The position numbers and the translations under genes were made by a program. Of a stretch of 8,211 nucleotides of DNA, positions 1 through 6,387 are shown in pieces. The first letter of the stretch is position 1. The number at the start of each line of letters is the position of its first letter. The DNA comes from Citricoccus sp. WCRC_4. GTDB lineage: Bacteria; Actinomycetota; Actinomycetes; Actinomycetales; Micrococcaceae. Below the pieces are notes generated by a model. It saw only the letters and a list, made by a program, of their open reading frames with translations, was not told the DNA's origin and ran no database searches. Location: positions 1 to 8,211 of the forward strand of contig JAPFFX010000380.1 in NCBI GenBank assembly GCA_026645375.1, given 5' to 3'.

Positions 1-656
1 CCCCGGGCCAGGCTGAGCCGGTCCGCGTTCGGGTCCATGGCCACGACCTCGGCGGCGCCGCGCTGGAGGGCGGCGGCCACGGCCACGATGCCGAGCATGC
101 CCAGCCCGTTGACCAGCACGCGCCGGCCGGTGAGCTCACCGGCCTGTTCGAGGACGGCCATCACGGTGGCCACCGCACACCCGGCGGTCGCGGCCACGCC
201 GTCCTGCAAGGACTCCCGGACGGCGACGAGGGCCTGCCCGTCACGGAGCAGGATGTGGCTGGCGTAGGTGCCCGACAGGGACCAGTCGCTGTCGAAGGAC
301 TCATGCCCGGCCTTCTGCACACTCGTGCATTTGGCGGTGAGCCCCCGGCGGCACGGTTCGCACTCACCACAGGACCGGGTCACGCCGAAGACCACGCGCA
401 TGCCGGGGACCACGGCAGCCCCGCCCACGGTCCGTCCCCCGCTGCTGGCGATGACCACGCCGATCCCCTCGTGGCCCAGCACGGAGGGGCAGGGGGCCGG
501 GCGGCGGCCACTGACGGTGTGCCGGTCCGAACCGCAGACCGTGGCCGCGGTCAGGCGCACCAGAGTCTCCCCGGGCCCGGGCTGGGGCAGCTCCACCTCG
601 ACCGTCTCGAAGGAGCTGCCGCCGCGCCAGACGAGAGCACTTGCCGTACCGATCAC
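1..656 (-). CDS. Zinc-dependent alcohol dehydrogenase, phosphonate-catabolism-associated type (C-terminus outside window)
   Basis: A medium-chain zinc alcohol dehydrogenase, probably cytoplasmic and NAD-linked; 218 codons are visible and the rest lies beyond base 1. Catalytic zinc ligands fit C41 (in CGSDRH), H62/E63 (in GHEG) and C160. The structural zinc site is complete, with C96, C99, C102 and C110. The Rossmann glycines are G184-L-G-M-L-G189, followed by an acidic residue in AMDPN, which favours NAD over NADP. The start is GTG at 656: it overlaps the stop of the upstream HAD gene as GTGA, and a GGAGG (minus strand, 667-663) sits 6 bases before it. The sequence resembles the family of putative dehydrogenases that recur in phosphonate operons. 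As last gene of the operon it may reduce the acetaldehyde released by the HAD enzyme, or oxidise a hydroxylated phosphonate; the substrate is not shown. Family assignment is firm, role inferred. Confidence 0.88.
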   Translation of the reverse strand, partial: MIGTASALVWRGGSSFETVEVELPQPGPGETLVRLTAATVCGSDRHTVSGRRPAPCPSVLGHEGIGVVIASSGGRTVGGAAVVPGMRVVFGVTRSCGECEPCRRGLTAKCTSVQKAGHESFDSDWSLSGTYASHILLRDGQALVAVRESLQDGVAATAGCAVATVMAVLEQAGELTGRRVLVNGLGMLGIVAVAAALQRGAAEVVAMDPNADRLSLAR

Positions 657-1348
657 CGGTTGCCTCCGGCGCGGTCGCCCGTCAGCACCACGTGGGAGGG
701 AAGGACGGCGACGGAGTCGATGACGAGGTCGGCCCCGAGGTCCTCGAACTCGGCCCGGGTCAGGTGTCCGGTCAGCACGCCAATGGAGGTCACCCCGGCC
801 CGGCGCGCCGATTCGATGTCCGAAGCGGTATCGCCGGCGCTGATCACGGCGGCGGTGTCCTCCACGCCCATGTCGGCCATGGCCTTCTGGATCAGGAACG
901 GCTCCGGGCGCCCGGCCGGCACCTCGTCACCGGTGACGGAGGTATCGATGATCTCCCCGTCGGACCAGCCCAGGGACTCGAGGATCAGATCGGCGATCTC
1001 CCGGGAGAACCCGGTGGTCAGGCCAATCTTCACGCCGCGCTTCCGGAGCTCGCGCAGGGCGGTCTCGATGCCGTCCAGGGGCACCGGGGGGTTCTCGGTG
1101 TAGGTGCGCCGGAGCTCGTCCAGGAACCAAGCGAAGGCCTCCTCGATGAGGGCCTCATCGGCGTCGACCCCGCCGATCCGCAGCAGGCTCTCGATGGCCC
1201 ACCGCTTCTCGGTGCCCATCCACTGCTGGAAGACCTCGTCCGAGTAGCGCGCACCGTGGCGTTCGGTGGACTCGCGCAGCACGCGGTACACCTCGTCGCG
1301 GTCGTCGATGGTGGTGCCGGCCATGTCGAAGATGGCGAGTTCAATCAT
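653..1348 (-). CDS. Phosphonatase-like HAD hydrolase (PhnX-related)
   Basis: A 231-residue haloacid dehalogenase superfamily enzyme, closest in motifs to phosphonoacetaldehyde hydrolase, which releases phosphate and acetaldehyde. Motif I is D8-M-A-G-T-T: the nucleophile D8 is kept, and alanine at position 10 replaces the usual second aspartate, as in phosphonatases. The cap region has M44-G-T-E-K48, which lines up with the M-G-x-x-K carrying the Schiff-base lysine of PhnX. R147 in PAGRPEP takes the place of the usual HAD lysine, another phosphonatase trait. The metal-binding acidic motif is G172-D-T-A-S-D177. It is shorter than true PhnX (about 265-270 residues), so it fits the PhnX-like sister group. 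The start is ATG 1348 with a weak purine-rich site (GAAAGAGAAAG) before it. An 83-base gap with two hairpins separates it from phnE, and its TGA overlaps the dehydrogenase GTG. Phosphonoacetaldehyde is the likely substrate, not proven. Confidence 0.9.
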   Translation of the reverse strand: MIELAIFDMAGTTIDDRDEVYRVLRESTERHGARYSDEVFQQWMGTEKRWAIESLLRIGGVDADEALIEEAFAWFLDELRRTYTENPPVPLDGIETALRELRKRGVKIGLTTGFSREIADLILESLGWSDGEIIDTSVTGDEVPAGRPEPFLIQKAMADMGVEDTAAVISAGDTASDIESARRAGVTSIGVLTGHLTRAEFEDLGADLVIDSVAVLPSHVVLTGDRAGGNR

Positions 1349-1431
1349 GATGTGTCTTTCTCTTTCACGGGGAGTTCTCTCAGGAAGATCCCGGGGGCCG
1401 GGATCTCGGTGCCGGCGTGGTGCCCGGCGGG
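1349..1431 (-). other. phnE/HAD intergenic spacer with two hairpins
   Basis: This is the only sizeable gap in the downstream half of the operon. On the transcribed strand it holds first a 5-bp stem with an 8-base loop (1411-1428) and then a perfect 7-bp stem, GATCCCG/CGGGATC, with a 5-base loop (1387-1405). The second stem is followed by TTCCTGAG, not a true T-run. Partial termination or an mRNA processing/stability point separating transporter from enzyme expression is possible. In such GC-rich DNA, stems of this length also arise by chance. Confidence 0.45.
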
Positions 1432-3108
1432 TCAGCGGACGGTCTTGCGCAGCCACATGGACAGGGCCTCCACGGCCAGCACCACGGCGACCATGAGGAT
1501 CAGGATCATGGTGACTACCTCGAACTGGTTCACTCGCGAGGCATTCAGGAGCAGGAAGCCGATCCCACCGGCCCCGACCACGCCCAGCAAGGTCGCGGCG
1601 CGGATGTTGGAATCCAGCAGGTACAGGGTGTGGGCGATGAAGGCCGGGGCGGCCTGGCGGACGGTGGCGGCGAAGAACACCTGGACCTCGGAGGCCCCGG
1701 CGGTGCGCATCGCGTCCTGGACCTCGGTGTCGGTCTCCTCGAGGGAGTCGGCGACAAGCTTGGAGAGCAGGCCGACGGCCCCTACGGCCAGGGCCAGGGT
1801 GCCGGCCACACCGCCGAGGCCGGAGATGACCACGAAGATGATGGCCAGGATCAGTTCCGGGATGCCACGGACGACCACGATGAACACCCGGAAGGTGGCG
1901 CGCACGGCCTTGTTGGCCACGACGTTGTTCGCCGCCAGGATGCCGATCGGCAGGGCCAGCACCGCACCGATGAAGGTGGCGGCCAGGGCGATCTGGATCG
2001 TCACCAGCAACTGCTTCACCAGCGAGTCCAGTGCGCCACCGGTCGAGGGCGGGAAGAACAAGCCGAGGGTCTCGGGCAGGGCCAGCAGGCCCTGCCACAG
2101 CACGCCCAGGGACATCTCGACTTGCCACAGGGATGCCAGCAGCAACACCAGGATGATCACCCCGGCGAGGAACCGCTGGGCCCGGGCCGCGGTCCACGGC
2201 GGGGTCAGCCGCACCGCGCCGGGGACATCGGCGGCCCCGCGGTTGAAGAGCCGGTCGGCCCAGGTGCCTCCGACGACGGAACCTCCCGAGCCCTTCATGA
2301 TGGCCGCCCGAATGGCCCCGGCGAGCAATTCGATGCCGATGCACAGCCCCAGGACGAGCAGGGCCAGGGCCATGCCCCGCTGGTAGTCCAGGGTCCGGAG
2401 GGCGTCGGCGATGGCCAGGCCGATCCCGCCGACCCCGACGTAACCCAGCAACACCGAGGTGCGCAGATTGATGTCGAAGCGGTGCAGGGCGGTGGCCACG
2501 AGTTGCGGCATCAGCACCTGGGGGATGGCCGCGGTGATCTGCTGGCCGCGGCTGCCGCCGGCGGCCTCGACCGATTCCCGGGGGCCGTCGTCGAGTTCCT
2601 CGATCGCGTCGGCATAGAGCTTGGCGACCATGCCCACGGAGTGGATGCCCATGGCGATGATGCCGGCGGTGGCGCCCAGGCCGAACATGCGCAGGAACAC
2701 GATGGCCAGCACCAGGTCGGGGATCGCCCGGGCCAGGACGATGAGCGTGCGTGCCGTGCCCTGGGAGAACCTTCCCCGGGTGGTGGCGTTGGCGGCGGCC
2801 AGCGCCACCGGGACGGACAGCACGACGGACAGGAACGTGGCCAGGAAGACAATGGCCAGGGTCTCGAAGACCAGGACGAGGGTCTCGGCCAGTGGCGGGA
2901 AATCCAGGGGGAACATCCGCTGGGCGAACGCGACGGCGTTGTCCAGGGACTGGGCGATGGTCGCCAGGTTGATGCCCAGGGAATTGACCGACCAGATCCC
3001 CGCCGCCACGAGGCCGATCAGCACGAGGACGGCCGCGGCCGTCCCCACCCGCGGGGCGGGACGCGACGGCAACTGGACGCTGGGCGGATGGGTGGCGGTC
3101 GCGGTCAT
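1432..3108 (-). CDS. phnE: Phosphonate ABC transporter permease, two PhnE domains fused
   Basis: The membrane component of the phosphonate importer, 558 residues, about twice the usual PhnE length of 260-290. It contains two complete permease units in tandem. Unit 1 (about residues 21-270) has a permease-type EAA loop at 181-201 and the PhnE hallmark DINLRTSVLLGYVGVGGIG at 212-230. Unit 2 (about 310-558) has its loop at 467-488, where the first residues read M-R-T-A-G, and the matching hallmark DSNIRAATLLGVVGAGGIG at 499-517. Many hydrophobic segments are visible, such as 24-38, 77-105, 315-327 and 372-393. The start ATG 3108 overlaps the phnC stop as ATGA, so translation is probably coupled; no strong ribosome site of its own is seen. 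The fusion supplies both halves of the transmembrane pore in one chain, paired with PhnC as ATPase. Confidence 0.95.
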   Translation of the reverse strand: MTATATHPPSVQLPSRPAPRVGTAAAVLVLIGLVAAGIWSVNSLGINLATIAQSLDNAVAFAQRMFPLDFPPLAETLVLVFETLAIVFLATFLSVVLSVPVALAAANATTRGRFSQGTARTLIVLARAIPDLVLAIVFLRMFGLGATAGIIAMGIHSVGMVAKLYADAIEELDDGPRESVEAAGGSRGQQITAAIPQVLMPQLVATALHRFDINLRTSVLLGYVGVGGIGLAIADALRTLDYQRGMALALLVLGLCIGIELLAGAIRAAIMKGSGGSVVGGTWADRLFNRGAADVPGAVRLTPPWTAARAQRFLAGVIILVLLLASLWQVEMSLGVLWQGLLALPETLGLFFPPSTGGALDSLVKQLLVTIQIALAATFIGAVLALPIGILAANNVVANKAVRATFRVFIVVVRGIPELILAIIFVVISGLGGVAGTLALAVGAVGLLSKLVADSLEETDTEVQDAMRTAGASEVQVFFAATVRQAAPAFIAHTLYLLDSNIRAATLLGVVGAGGIGFLLLNASRVNQFEVVTMILILMVAVVLAVEALSMWLRKTVR

Positions 3109-4019
3109 GCGTGATCACCGACCCCGGCGCTGACGCTGGCACGCTGGTCAGCCGGTCGCGGACCGGGCTGCCAGTCCTTGTGCTCGTGCTCGTGTTCTGG
3201 GGTGTGCTCGTCGAGGTCGAGGCCGGAGACGCTGGTGTAGATCTGGGAGGCCTCTTCGGCGTGCAGGCTCTCGGTGGTGCGGTCCAGGACGATCCGCCCG
3301 CTGCGCAGCCCGATGATACGGTCGGCGAAGTCGATGGCGAGCTGGACCTGGTGCAGCGAGGCGATCACCGTCAGGTCGTTCTCGGCGGAGATCTCGCGCA
3401 GCAGGCCCATGACGTCCCGGGCCGAGACCGGGTCCAGGGATGCGACCGGTTCATCCGCCAACAGGACCTTGGGGTGCTGCATCAGCGCCCGGGCGATCGC
3501 CACGCGCTGCTGCTGGCCGCCGGAGAGGGTGTCAGCACGCTGGAAGGCCCGGTCGGCCAGCCCGACGCGGTCCAGCTTCTCCAGTGCTTCGCGACGCACG
3601 TCCTTGGGGTACATCATCAGCGAGAGCCGGGGACCGGTGAGTGAGCCCAACCGGCCGGTGCACACGTTCTCCAGCACCGACATCGGGCCGATGAGGTTGA
3701 AGTGCTGGAAGATCACGCCGATCTCCCGGCGCAGAGACCGCAGGGACTGGCCCCTGAGCGTGGCCACGTCCTGGCCGAGCACCGAGACGGTGCCGGAGGT
3801 CGGCCGCCGCAGTCCATTGAGGTGACGCAACAGGGTGGACTTACCGGAGCCGGACAGGCCCAGCAGCACCGTGATCTTGCCGGTCTCGAACTTCGCGCTG
3901 ACGTCGTCGAGGCCCAGGACGCCGTCGCCGAAGTCCTTGGTCACCTGGTCCAGGTGGACGGCAGGGGCGCCGGTGGTCAAACGGGGTGAGGTGTCGACGG
4001 CGGGGTGGGGGGCAACCAT
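3105..4019 (-). CDS. phnC: Phosphonate ABC transporter ATP-binding protein
   Basis: The 304-residue ATPase that drives phosphonate import on the inner membrane face. All ABC motifs are present: Walker A GLSGSGKST at 54-62, Q-loop FQHFNL with Q105, signature LSGGQQQR at 165-172, Walker B VLLADEP at 185-191, a D-loop SLDP at 194-197 and the switch histidine H223. After the ATPase core there is an acidic, histidine-rich tail from about 268 (with EHEHEHK at 275-281) and a proline-rich end. That tail lies beyond the core and I do not recognise it as a domain. I prefer ATG 4019 over ATG 4025: GGAG abuts the 4025 codon but is correctly placed, 6 bases away, for 4019. The gene starts 12 bases after the phnD stop, and its stop overlaps the phnE start. 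Confidence 0.95.
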   Translation of the reverse strand: MVAPHPAVDTSPRLTTGAPAVHLDQVTKDFGDGVLGLDDVSAKFETGKITVLLGLSGSGKSTLLRHLNGLRRPTSGTVSVLGQDVATLRGQSLRSLRREIGVIFQHFNLIGPMSVLENVCTGRLGSLTGPRLSLMMYPKDVRREALEKLDRVGLADRAFQRADTLSGGQQQRVAIARALMQHPKVLLADEPVASLDPVSARDVMGLLREISAENDLTVIASLHQVQLAIDFADRIIGLRSGRIVLDRTTESLHAEEASQIYTSVSGLDLDEHTPEHEHEHKDWQPGPRPADQRASVSAGVGDHA

Positions 4020-4031
4020 GGTCATCTCCGG

Positions 4032-4967
4032 TCAGTTGACGCTGTGGCAGGCGTCGGCGTCGGTGGCGTCGCAGATCTCGCGGATGGCGTTGAAGTCGGA
4101 GTCATCCACCGGCAGGTAGCCGTACTCGATCTCCTCCGGCAGGACGCACTCGGCCTCGGAGGCACAGATCCCGGCCTCGACCAGGGCGGGCTTGTTGGCC
4201 TTCTCCCGGATGACGGTGGAGATCTGCTCGGCCAGCTCGGGCTCGATGGTGTCCAGGTTCAGCGCGATCGGGTCCTCCGTGATCGGCGCGGACTCCCAGA
4301 TCGGCTTCAGCGCGCCCTCTTCGACCTGGTCGGAGCTGACCAGGGTATTGAGCATGGTGTCGTGGGCGAAGGCGGCGTCGCAGGAGCCGGCGTCGAGGGA
4401 GAGCAGCGAGGCATCGTGGCCGCCGGCCAGGACCGCCTCGGTCTCGGTCTTGAGATCGATGCCCTCGTCCATCAGGCCCTTCATCGGCACCAGGTAACCG
4501 GAGGTGGAGGCGGCGTCCACGAAGCACACCTTCTTGCCCTTGAGGTCGGCCAGGTCCTGGATGTCGGAATCGGCCCGGACATAGGCCAGCGAGGTGTAGG
4601 CCGGCTGCTTGTCCTGGTCGCTGGTCGGAGCGGCGACCGGTTCGATGTTCATGCCGGAGTCCTTGCCGATCACGTAGGAGAACGGGCCGTAGGAGGCGAT
4701 GTCGATCTGTCCGGCGCGCTGTCCCTCGATGACCGCGGCGTAGTCGGAGGCGTTCTGGAACTGGACGTCGACGCCGGTCTCCTGCTCGATGAGCTGGGTG
4801 ATATTGGAGTAATCGCTCTCCAGGGAGGCCGAGGACTCGGCCGGGATGGCCGCGAAGGTCAGGGTTTCGCCGGACCCGCCGGCGCCACAGGCGGCGAGGA
4901 ACGGAACGGTGACGACAGCCAGGGCGGCAGCGCGGACGGCGGGGGACTTGAGATGGGTGGTCTTCAT
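4032..4967 (-). CDS. phnD: Phosphonate-binding lipoprotein of the ABC transporter
   Basis: The 311-residue extracellular binding protein of the importer. The N-terminus is a lipoprotein signal: basic MKTTHLK, a hydrophobic stretch at 10-24, and lipobox L-A-A-C with C27 as the likely lipid anchor, as expected in a monoderm. The PhnD ligand pocket shows S154-T-S-G-Y158, which in E. coli PhnD binds the phosphonate group, and G-G-H184-D. Acidic residues D203 and D232 (in ITEDP) may sit where E. coli PhnD contacts the amine of 2-aminoethylphosphonate; this correspondence is from memory. Four C-terminal cysteines (268, 274, 299, 307) could form disulfides. The start ATG 4967 was chosen because AAAGGA lies 8 bases upstream and the signal peptide begins there; a further ATG at 4994 would add nine polar residues. 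It follows a 221-base gap with its own operator. Confidence 0.94.
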   Translation of the reverse strand: MKTTHLKSPAVRAAALAVVTVPFLAACGAGGSGETLTFAAIPAESSASLESDYSNITQLIEQETGVDVQFQNASDYAAVIEGQRAGQIDIASYGPFSYVIGKDSGMNIEPVAAPTSDQDKQPAYTSLAYVRADSDIQDLADLKGKKVCFVDAASTSGYLVPMKGLMDEGIDLKTETEAVLAGGHDASLLSLDAGSCDAAFAHDTMLNTLVSSDQVEEGALKPIWESAPITEDPIALNLDTIEPELAEQISTVIREKANKPALVEAGICASEAECVLPEEIEYGYLPVDDSDFNAIREICDATDADACHSVN

Positions 4968-5071
4968 GGGACGGTTCCTTTCGGAGGGCAGCACAGGTCA
5001 AAAGCTCGAGGGAGCAGGACAGGGTTAGCTGATGTATTTCAGCGGGAGGAGCCGGGGCGAGTGAGTCTTCG

Positions 5072-5092
5072 GGGCGCGGCCCGGTCGCGCCC
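5072..5092. other. GC-rich hairpin in the phnD leader
   Basis: A perfect 7-bp stem GGGCGCG/CGCGCCC with a 7-base loop. It has no T-run on either side, so it is not a standard terminator. It could end FAD-gene transcripts or structure the phnD leader; chance occurrence in GC-rich DNA cannot be excluded. Confidence 0.35.
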
Positions 5093-5121
5093 TATTCAGT
5101 GTGCACCAAAGTGGAGAGACA

Positions 5122-5131
5122 TGTATATACA
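5122..5131. promoter_or_regulatory. Operator A, HutC/PhnF-type, upstream of phnD
   Basis: TGTATATACA is a perfect 10-base palindrome; extended to 5119-5134 (ACA...AGT flanks) only one base pair fails to match. Its core GTATATAC fits the GTNTANAC pattern typical of HutC-subfamily GntR repressors. It lies 155 bases before the phnD ATG. Related sites occur in both other promoter regions of the locus. Confidence 0.7.
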
Positions 5132-5188
5132 AGTTGGGGTTGTTCGGCGAGTGTTCACGGAATCGTCATTCGGGCGACGGGCAGGACC

Positions 5189-6310
5189 TCAGAATCCGGG
5201 GACGTCGCCCCCGGTGAGGGCGAGTTCGGCGATGCCGAAGGACAGGGTCATGCCGATCCCGGAGGTGACCACGGCGACAGTGGTGCGCTCGTCCGGGCGC
5301 TCCAGGACGAGGTTGGTGGAGGAGCTGTCCGCGTAGCGGCCCAGCCACCGCTGGCCGATCATCGGGGAGTCGATGCCCAACAGCTGGGTGGAGCGGTCCA
5401 GCAGCAGGTTGCCGATGCGTTCGTCGATGAAGGGCTCCGGGCTGGTGGCATAGGCGTGACTGTCGCCGATGAGCAGTCCGCCCTCGATGCCCGTCACCAT
5501 GAGGTTGGCGATGCAGTCGACGAGCTCCGGCTCCCGCTCGGCCAGCTCGCGGCGCAGGGCCTGGGCGGAGGGCATGGCGGTGAAGCCGTCGTACCGGGTC
5601 AGCGATGTCCCGGTCAGCAGGGCAAGGTCTGCCGGCACGCGCCGGGGCCGGTCGATGAGGGACATCACCAGCGTGCACGTCCGGATGCCGTGCTTCTCGG
5701 CAAGGGTGGGGAACAGGTCTCTGAGCCCGTAACCGGGGCAGACCACGATCCGGGAGGCCGTGTACTCGCCGCGGCTGGTCTGTGCGACGCCATCGGCCAC
5801 CGCGGTGACTCGCGTGCCCCAGGCGAACTCGACCCCTTGCCCGCTGAGCCAGCGGGCCAGTGCGGGCGCCGCCTCGCGAGGATTGACGCGCATGTCCCGG
5901 GGCAGGTGAGCTCCGGACACGGCCTGCAGATCGGGGTTCCCGATCGACTCGGCCACCTCCGCGCCGCTGAGGAGGGTGACCTGACCGGCCCCGCGGTGCT
6001 CGGCGAACTCGTGCAGCACCTGCTGCTCGGCCTCCGTCATCGCCGGGATGTAGGTACCCGACTCCGCGGCCCAGAAGCCTGCCTGGGCGGCAGCCCGCTG
6101 CCAGCCGGCCCGGGCACGGTCGGCCACGCCCTGGACGAGGTCGGCTTGGCCGGTGAAGCAGGCGTGACCGAAGTTCTGGATCGAGGAGCCCACGGGGCGA
6201 TCCTCGCCGTCGATGACACGGACGGACTGGCCCTGCTCATGGGCCAGGAAGGCGGTCGCCAGGCCCAGGATGCCGGAGCCGACGACCAAGAGGTCGGAGT
6301 GATTGTGCAT
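5189..6310 (-). CDS. FAD-dependent amine oxidoreductase, phosphonate-associated (DAO family)
   Basis: A 373-residue, probably cytoplasmic flavoenzyme of the D-amino-acid oxidase/glycine oxidase fold. The FAD-binding motif is G11-S-G-I-L-G16, with D34 at the end of the second beta strand to hold the ribose. S42-x-x-x-N46-F-G48 resembles the isoalloxazine-contacting region of the phosphonate-associated subfamily. The C-terminal flavin motif is G351-I-G-M-T355. Enzymes of this kind in other phosphonate operons have been reported, as I recall, to oxidise 2-aminoethylphosphonate or N-alkyl forms to phosphonoacetaldehyde, which matches the HAD enzyme downstream. The start ATG 6310 has no Shine-Dalgarno match in the 20 bases before it. 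A TACCAT placed 7 bases upstream could be a -10 element for a leaderless mRNA, and an in-frame stop further upstream rules out a long extension. Family is firm; substrate is inferred. Confidence 0.9.
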   Translation of the reverse strand: MHNHSDLLVVGSGILGLATAFLAHEQGQSVRVIDGEDRPVGSSIQNFGHACFTGQADLVQGVADRARAGWQRAAAQAGFWAAESGTYIPAMTEAEQQVLHEFAEHRGAGQVTLLSGAEVAESIGNPDLQAVSGAHLPRDMRVNPREAAPALARWLSGQGVEFAWGTRVTAVADGVAQTSRGEYTASRIVVCPGYGLRDLFPTLAEKHGIRTCTLVMSLIDRPRRVPADLALLTGTSLTRYDGFTAMPSAQALRRELAEREPELVDCIANLMVTGIEGGLLIGDSHAYATSPEPFIDERIGNLLLDRSTQLLGIDSPMIGQRWLGRYADSSSTNLVLERPDERTTVAVVTSGIGMTLSFGIAELALTGGDVPGF

Positions 6311-6314
6311 ACAA
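6303..6314. promoter_or_regulatory. Operator D, degenerate copy on the FAD gene start codon
   Basis: TTGTGCATACAA has matching outer arms (TTGT/ACAA), and its core GTGCATAC differs from GTNTANAC by one base. It contains the ATG of the FAD oxidoreductase (6310-6308). A repressor bound here would cover the start point of a leaderless transcript. It is weaker than the other three sites. Confidence 0.4.
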
Positions 6315-6350
6315 GTGATGGTACGAGTGCCAATCGTCCGAATTCCTCAA

Positions 6351-6360
6351 TGTGTATACA
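6351..6360. promoter_or_regulatory. Operator B, HutC/PhnF-type, upstream of FAD gene
   Basis: TGTGTATACA carries the core GTGTATAC, matching GTNTANAC, and overlaps the perfect 8-base palindrome TGTATACA (6353-6360). It lies 40 bases before the FAD gene ATG. In the gene's direction it includes TATACA, so it may overlap a -10 element. Confidence 0.65.
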
Positions 6361-6372
6361 TGTTTGACAACT

Positions 6373-6387
6373 GTTCATCTAATGAAC
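6373..6387. promoter_or_regulatory. Inverted repeat GTTCAT-N3-ATGAAC
   Basis: A perfect 6-bp inverted repeat with a 3-base spacer, next to operator B. Each arm begins GTTCAT, similar to one unit of the actinobacterial PHO box recognised by PhoP-type regulators, though PHO boxes are usually direct repeats. It could link the locus to phosphate supply or belong to an unrelated factor. Confidence 0.35.

Larger units (their letters stand above)
4968..5188 (-). promoter_or_regulatory. Regulatory gap before phnD
   Basis: A 221-base non-coding stretch between the FAD oxidoreductase and phnD. It contains the GTATATAC operator (5122-5131) and a GC-rich hairpin (5072-5092) in the probable phnD leader. 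The operator includes TATACA in the direction of transcription, which could serve as a -10 element, but I see no convincing -35. The presence of an operator suggests phnDCE has its own promoter in addition to any read-through from the FAD gene. Confidence 0.5.

Noticed and set aside
641..2386. Long plus-strand open frame opposite the HAD and phnE genes
   Set aside because: It lies antisense to two well-supported genes, its translation is Arg/Ala/Thr-rich low-complexity with no family resemblance, and open antisense frames are expected in DNA of this GC bias.
1417..3114. Gly/Gln/Asp/His-rich plus-strand frame of 565 codons
   Set aside because: It is an antisense shadow of phnE; its composition comes from reading the complement of hydrophobic codons.
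1349..3142. Minus-strand frame continuous upstream with the HAD gene, making an 829-residue protein
   Set aside because: Only the last 231 residues resemble a protein. The upstream part is an out-of-frame reading of phnE, rich in Arg/Pro/Gly.
4102..5001. Minus-strand Arg-rich frame of 299 codons over phnD
   Set aside because: Out-of-frame reading of phnD; the phnD frame carries the lipobox and ligand motifs.
4005..5336. Plus-strand frame of 443 codons opposite phnD
   Set aside because: It is antisense to a complete lipoprotein gene, crosses the phnD promoter gap and has no recognisable domain.
5099..6367. Plus-strand frame of 422 codons opposite the FAD gene
   Set aside because: It is an antisense shadow of a complete flavoenzyme with intact N- and C-terminal motifs and runs into both operator regions.
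6364..6369. TTGACA on the plus strand as a -35 element for the regulator
   Set aside because: No -10-like sequence lies 15-19 bases downstream; the site falls between operator B and the GTTCAT repeat.
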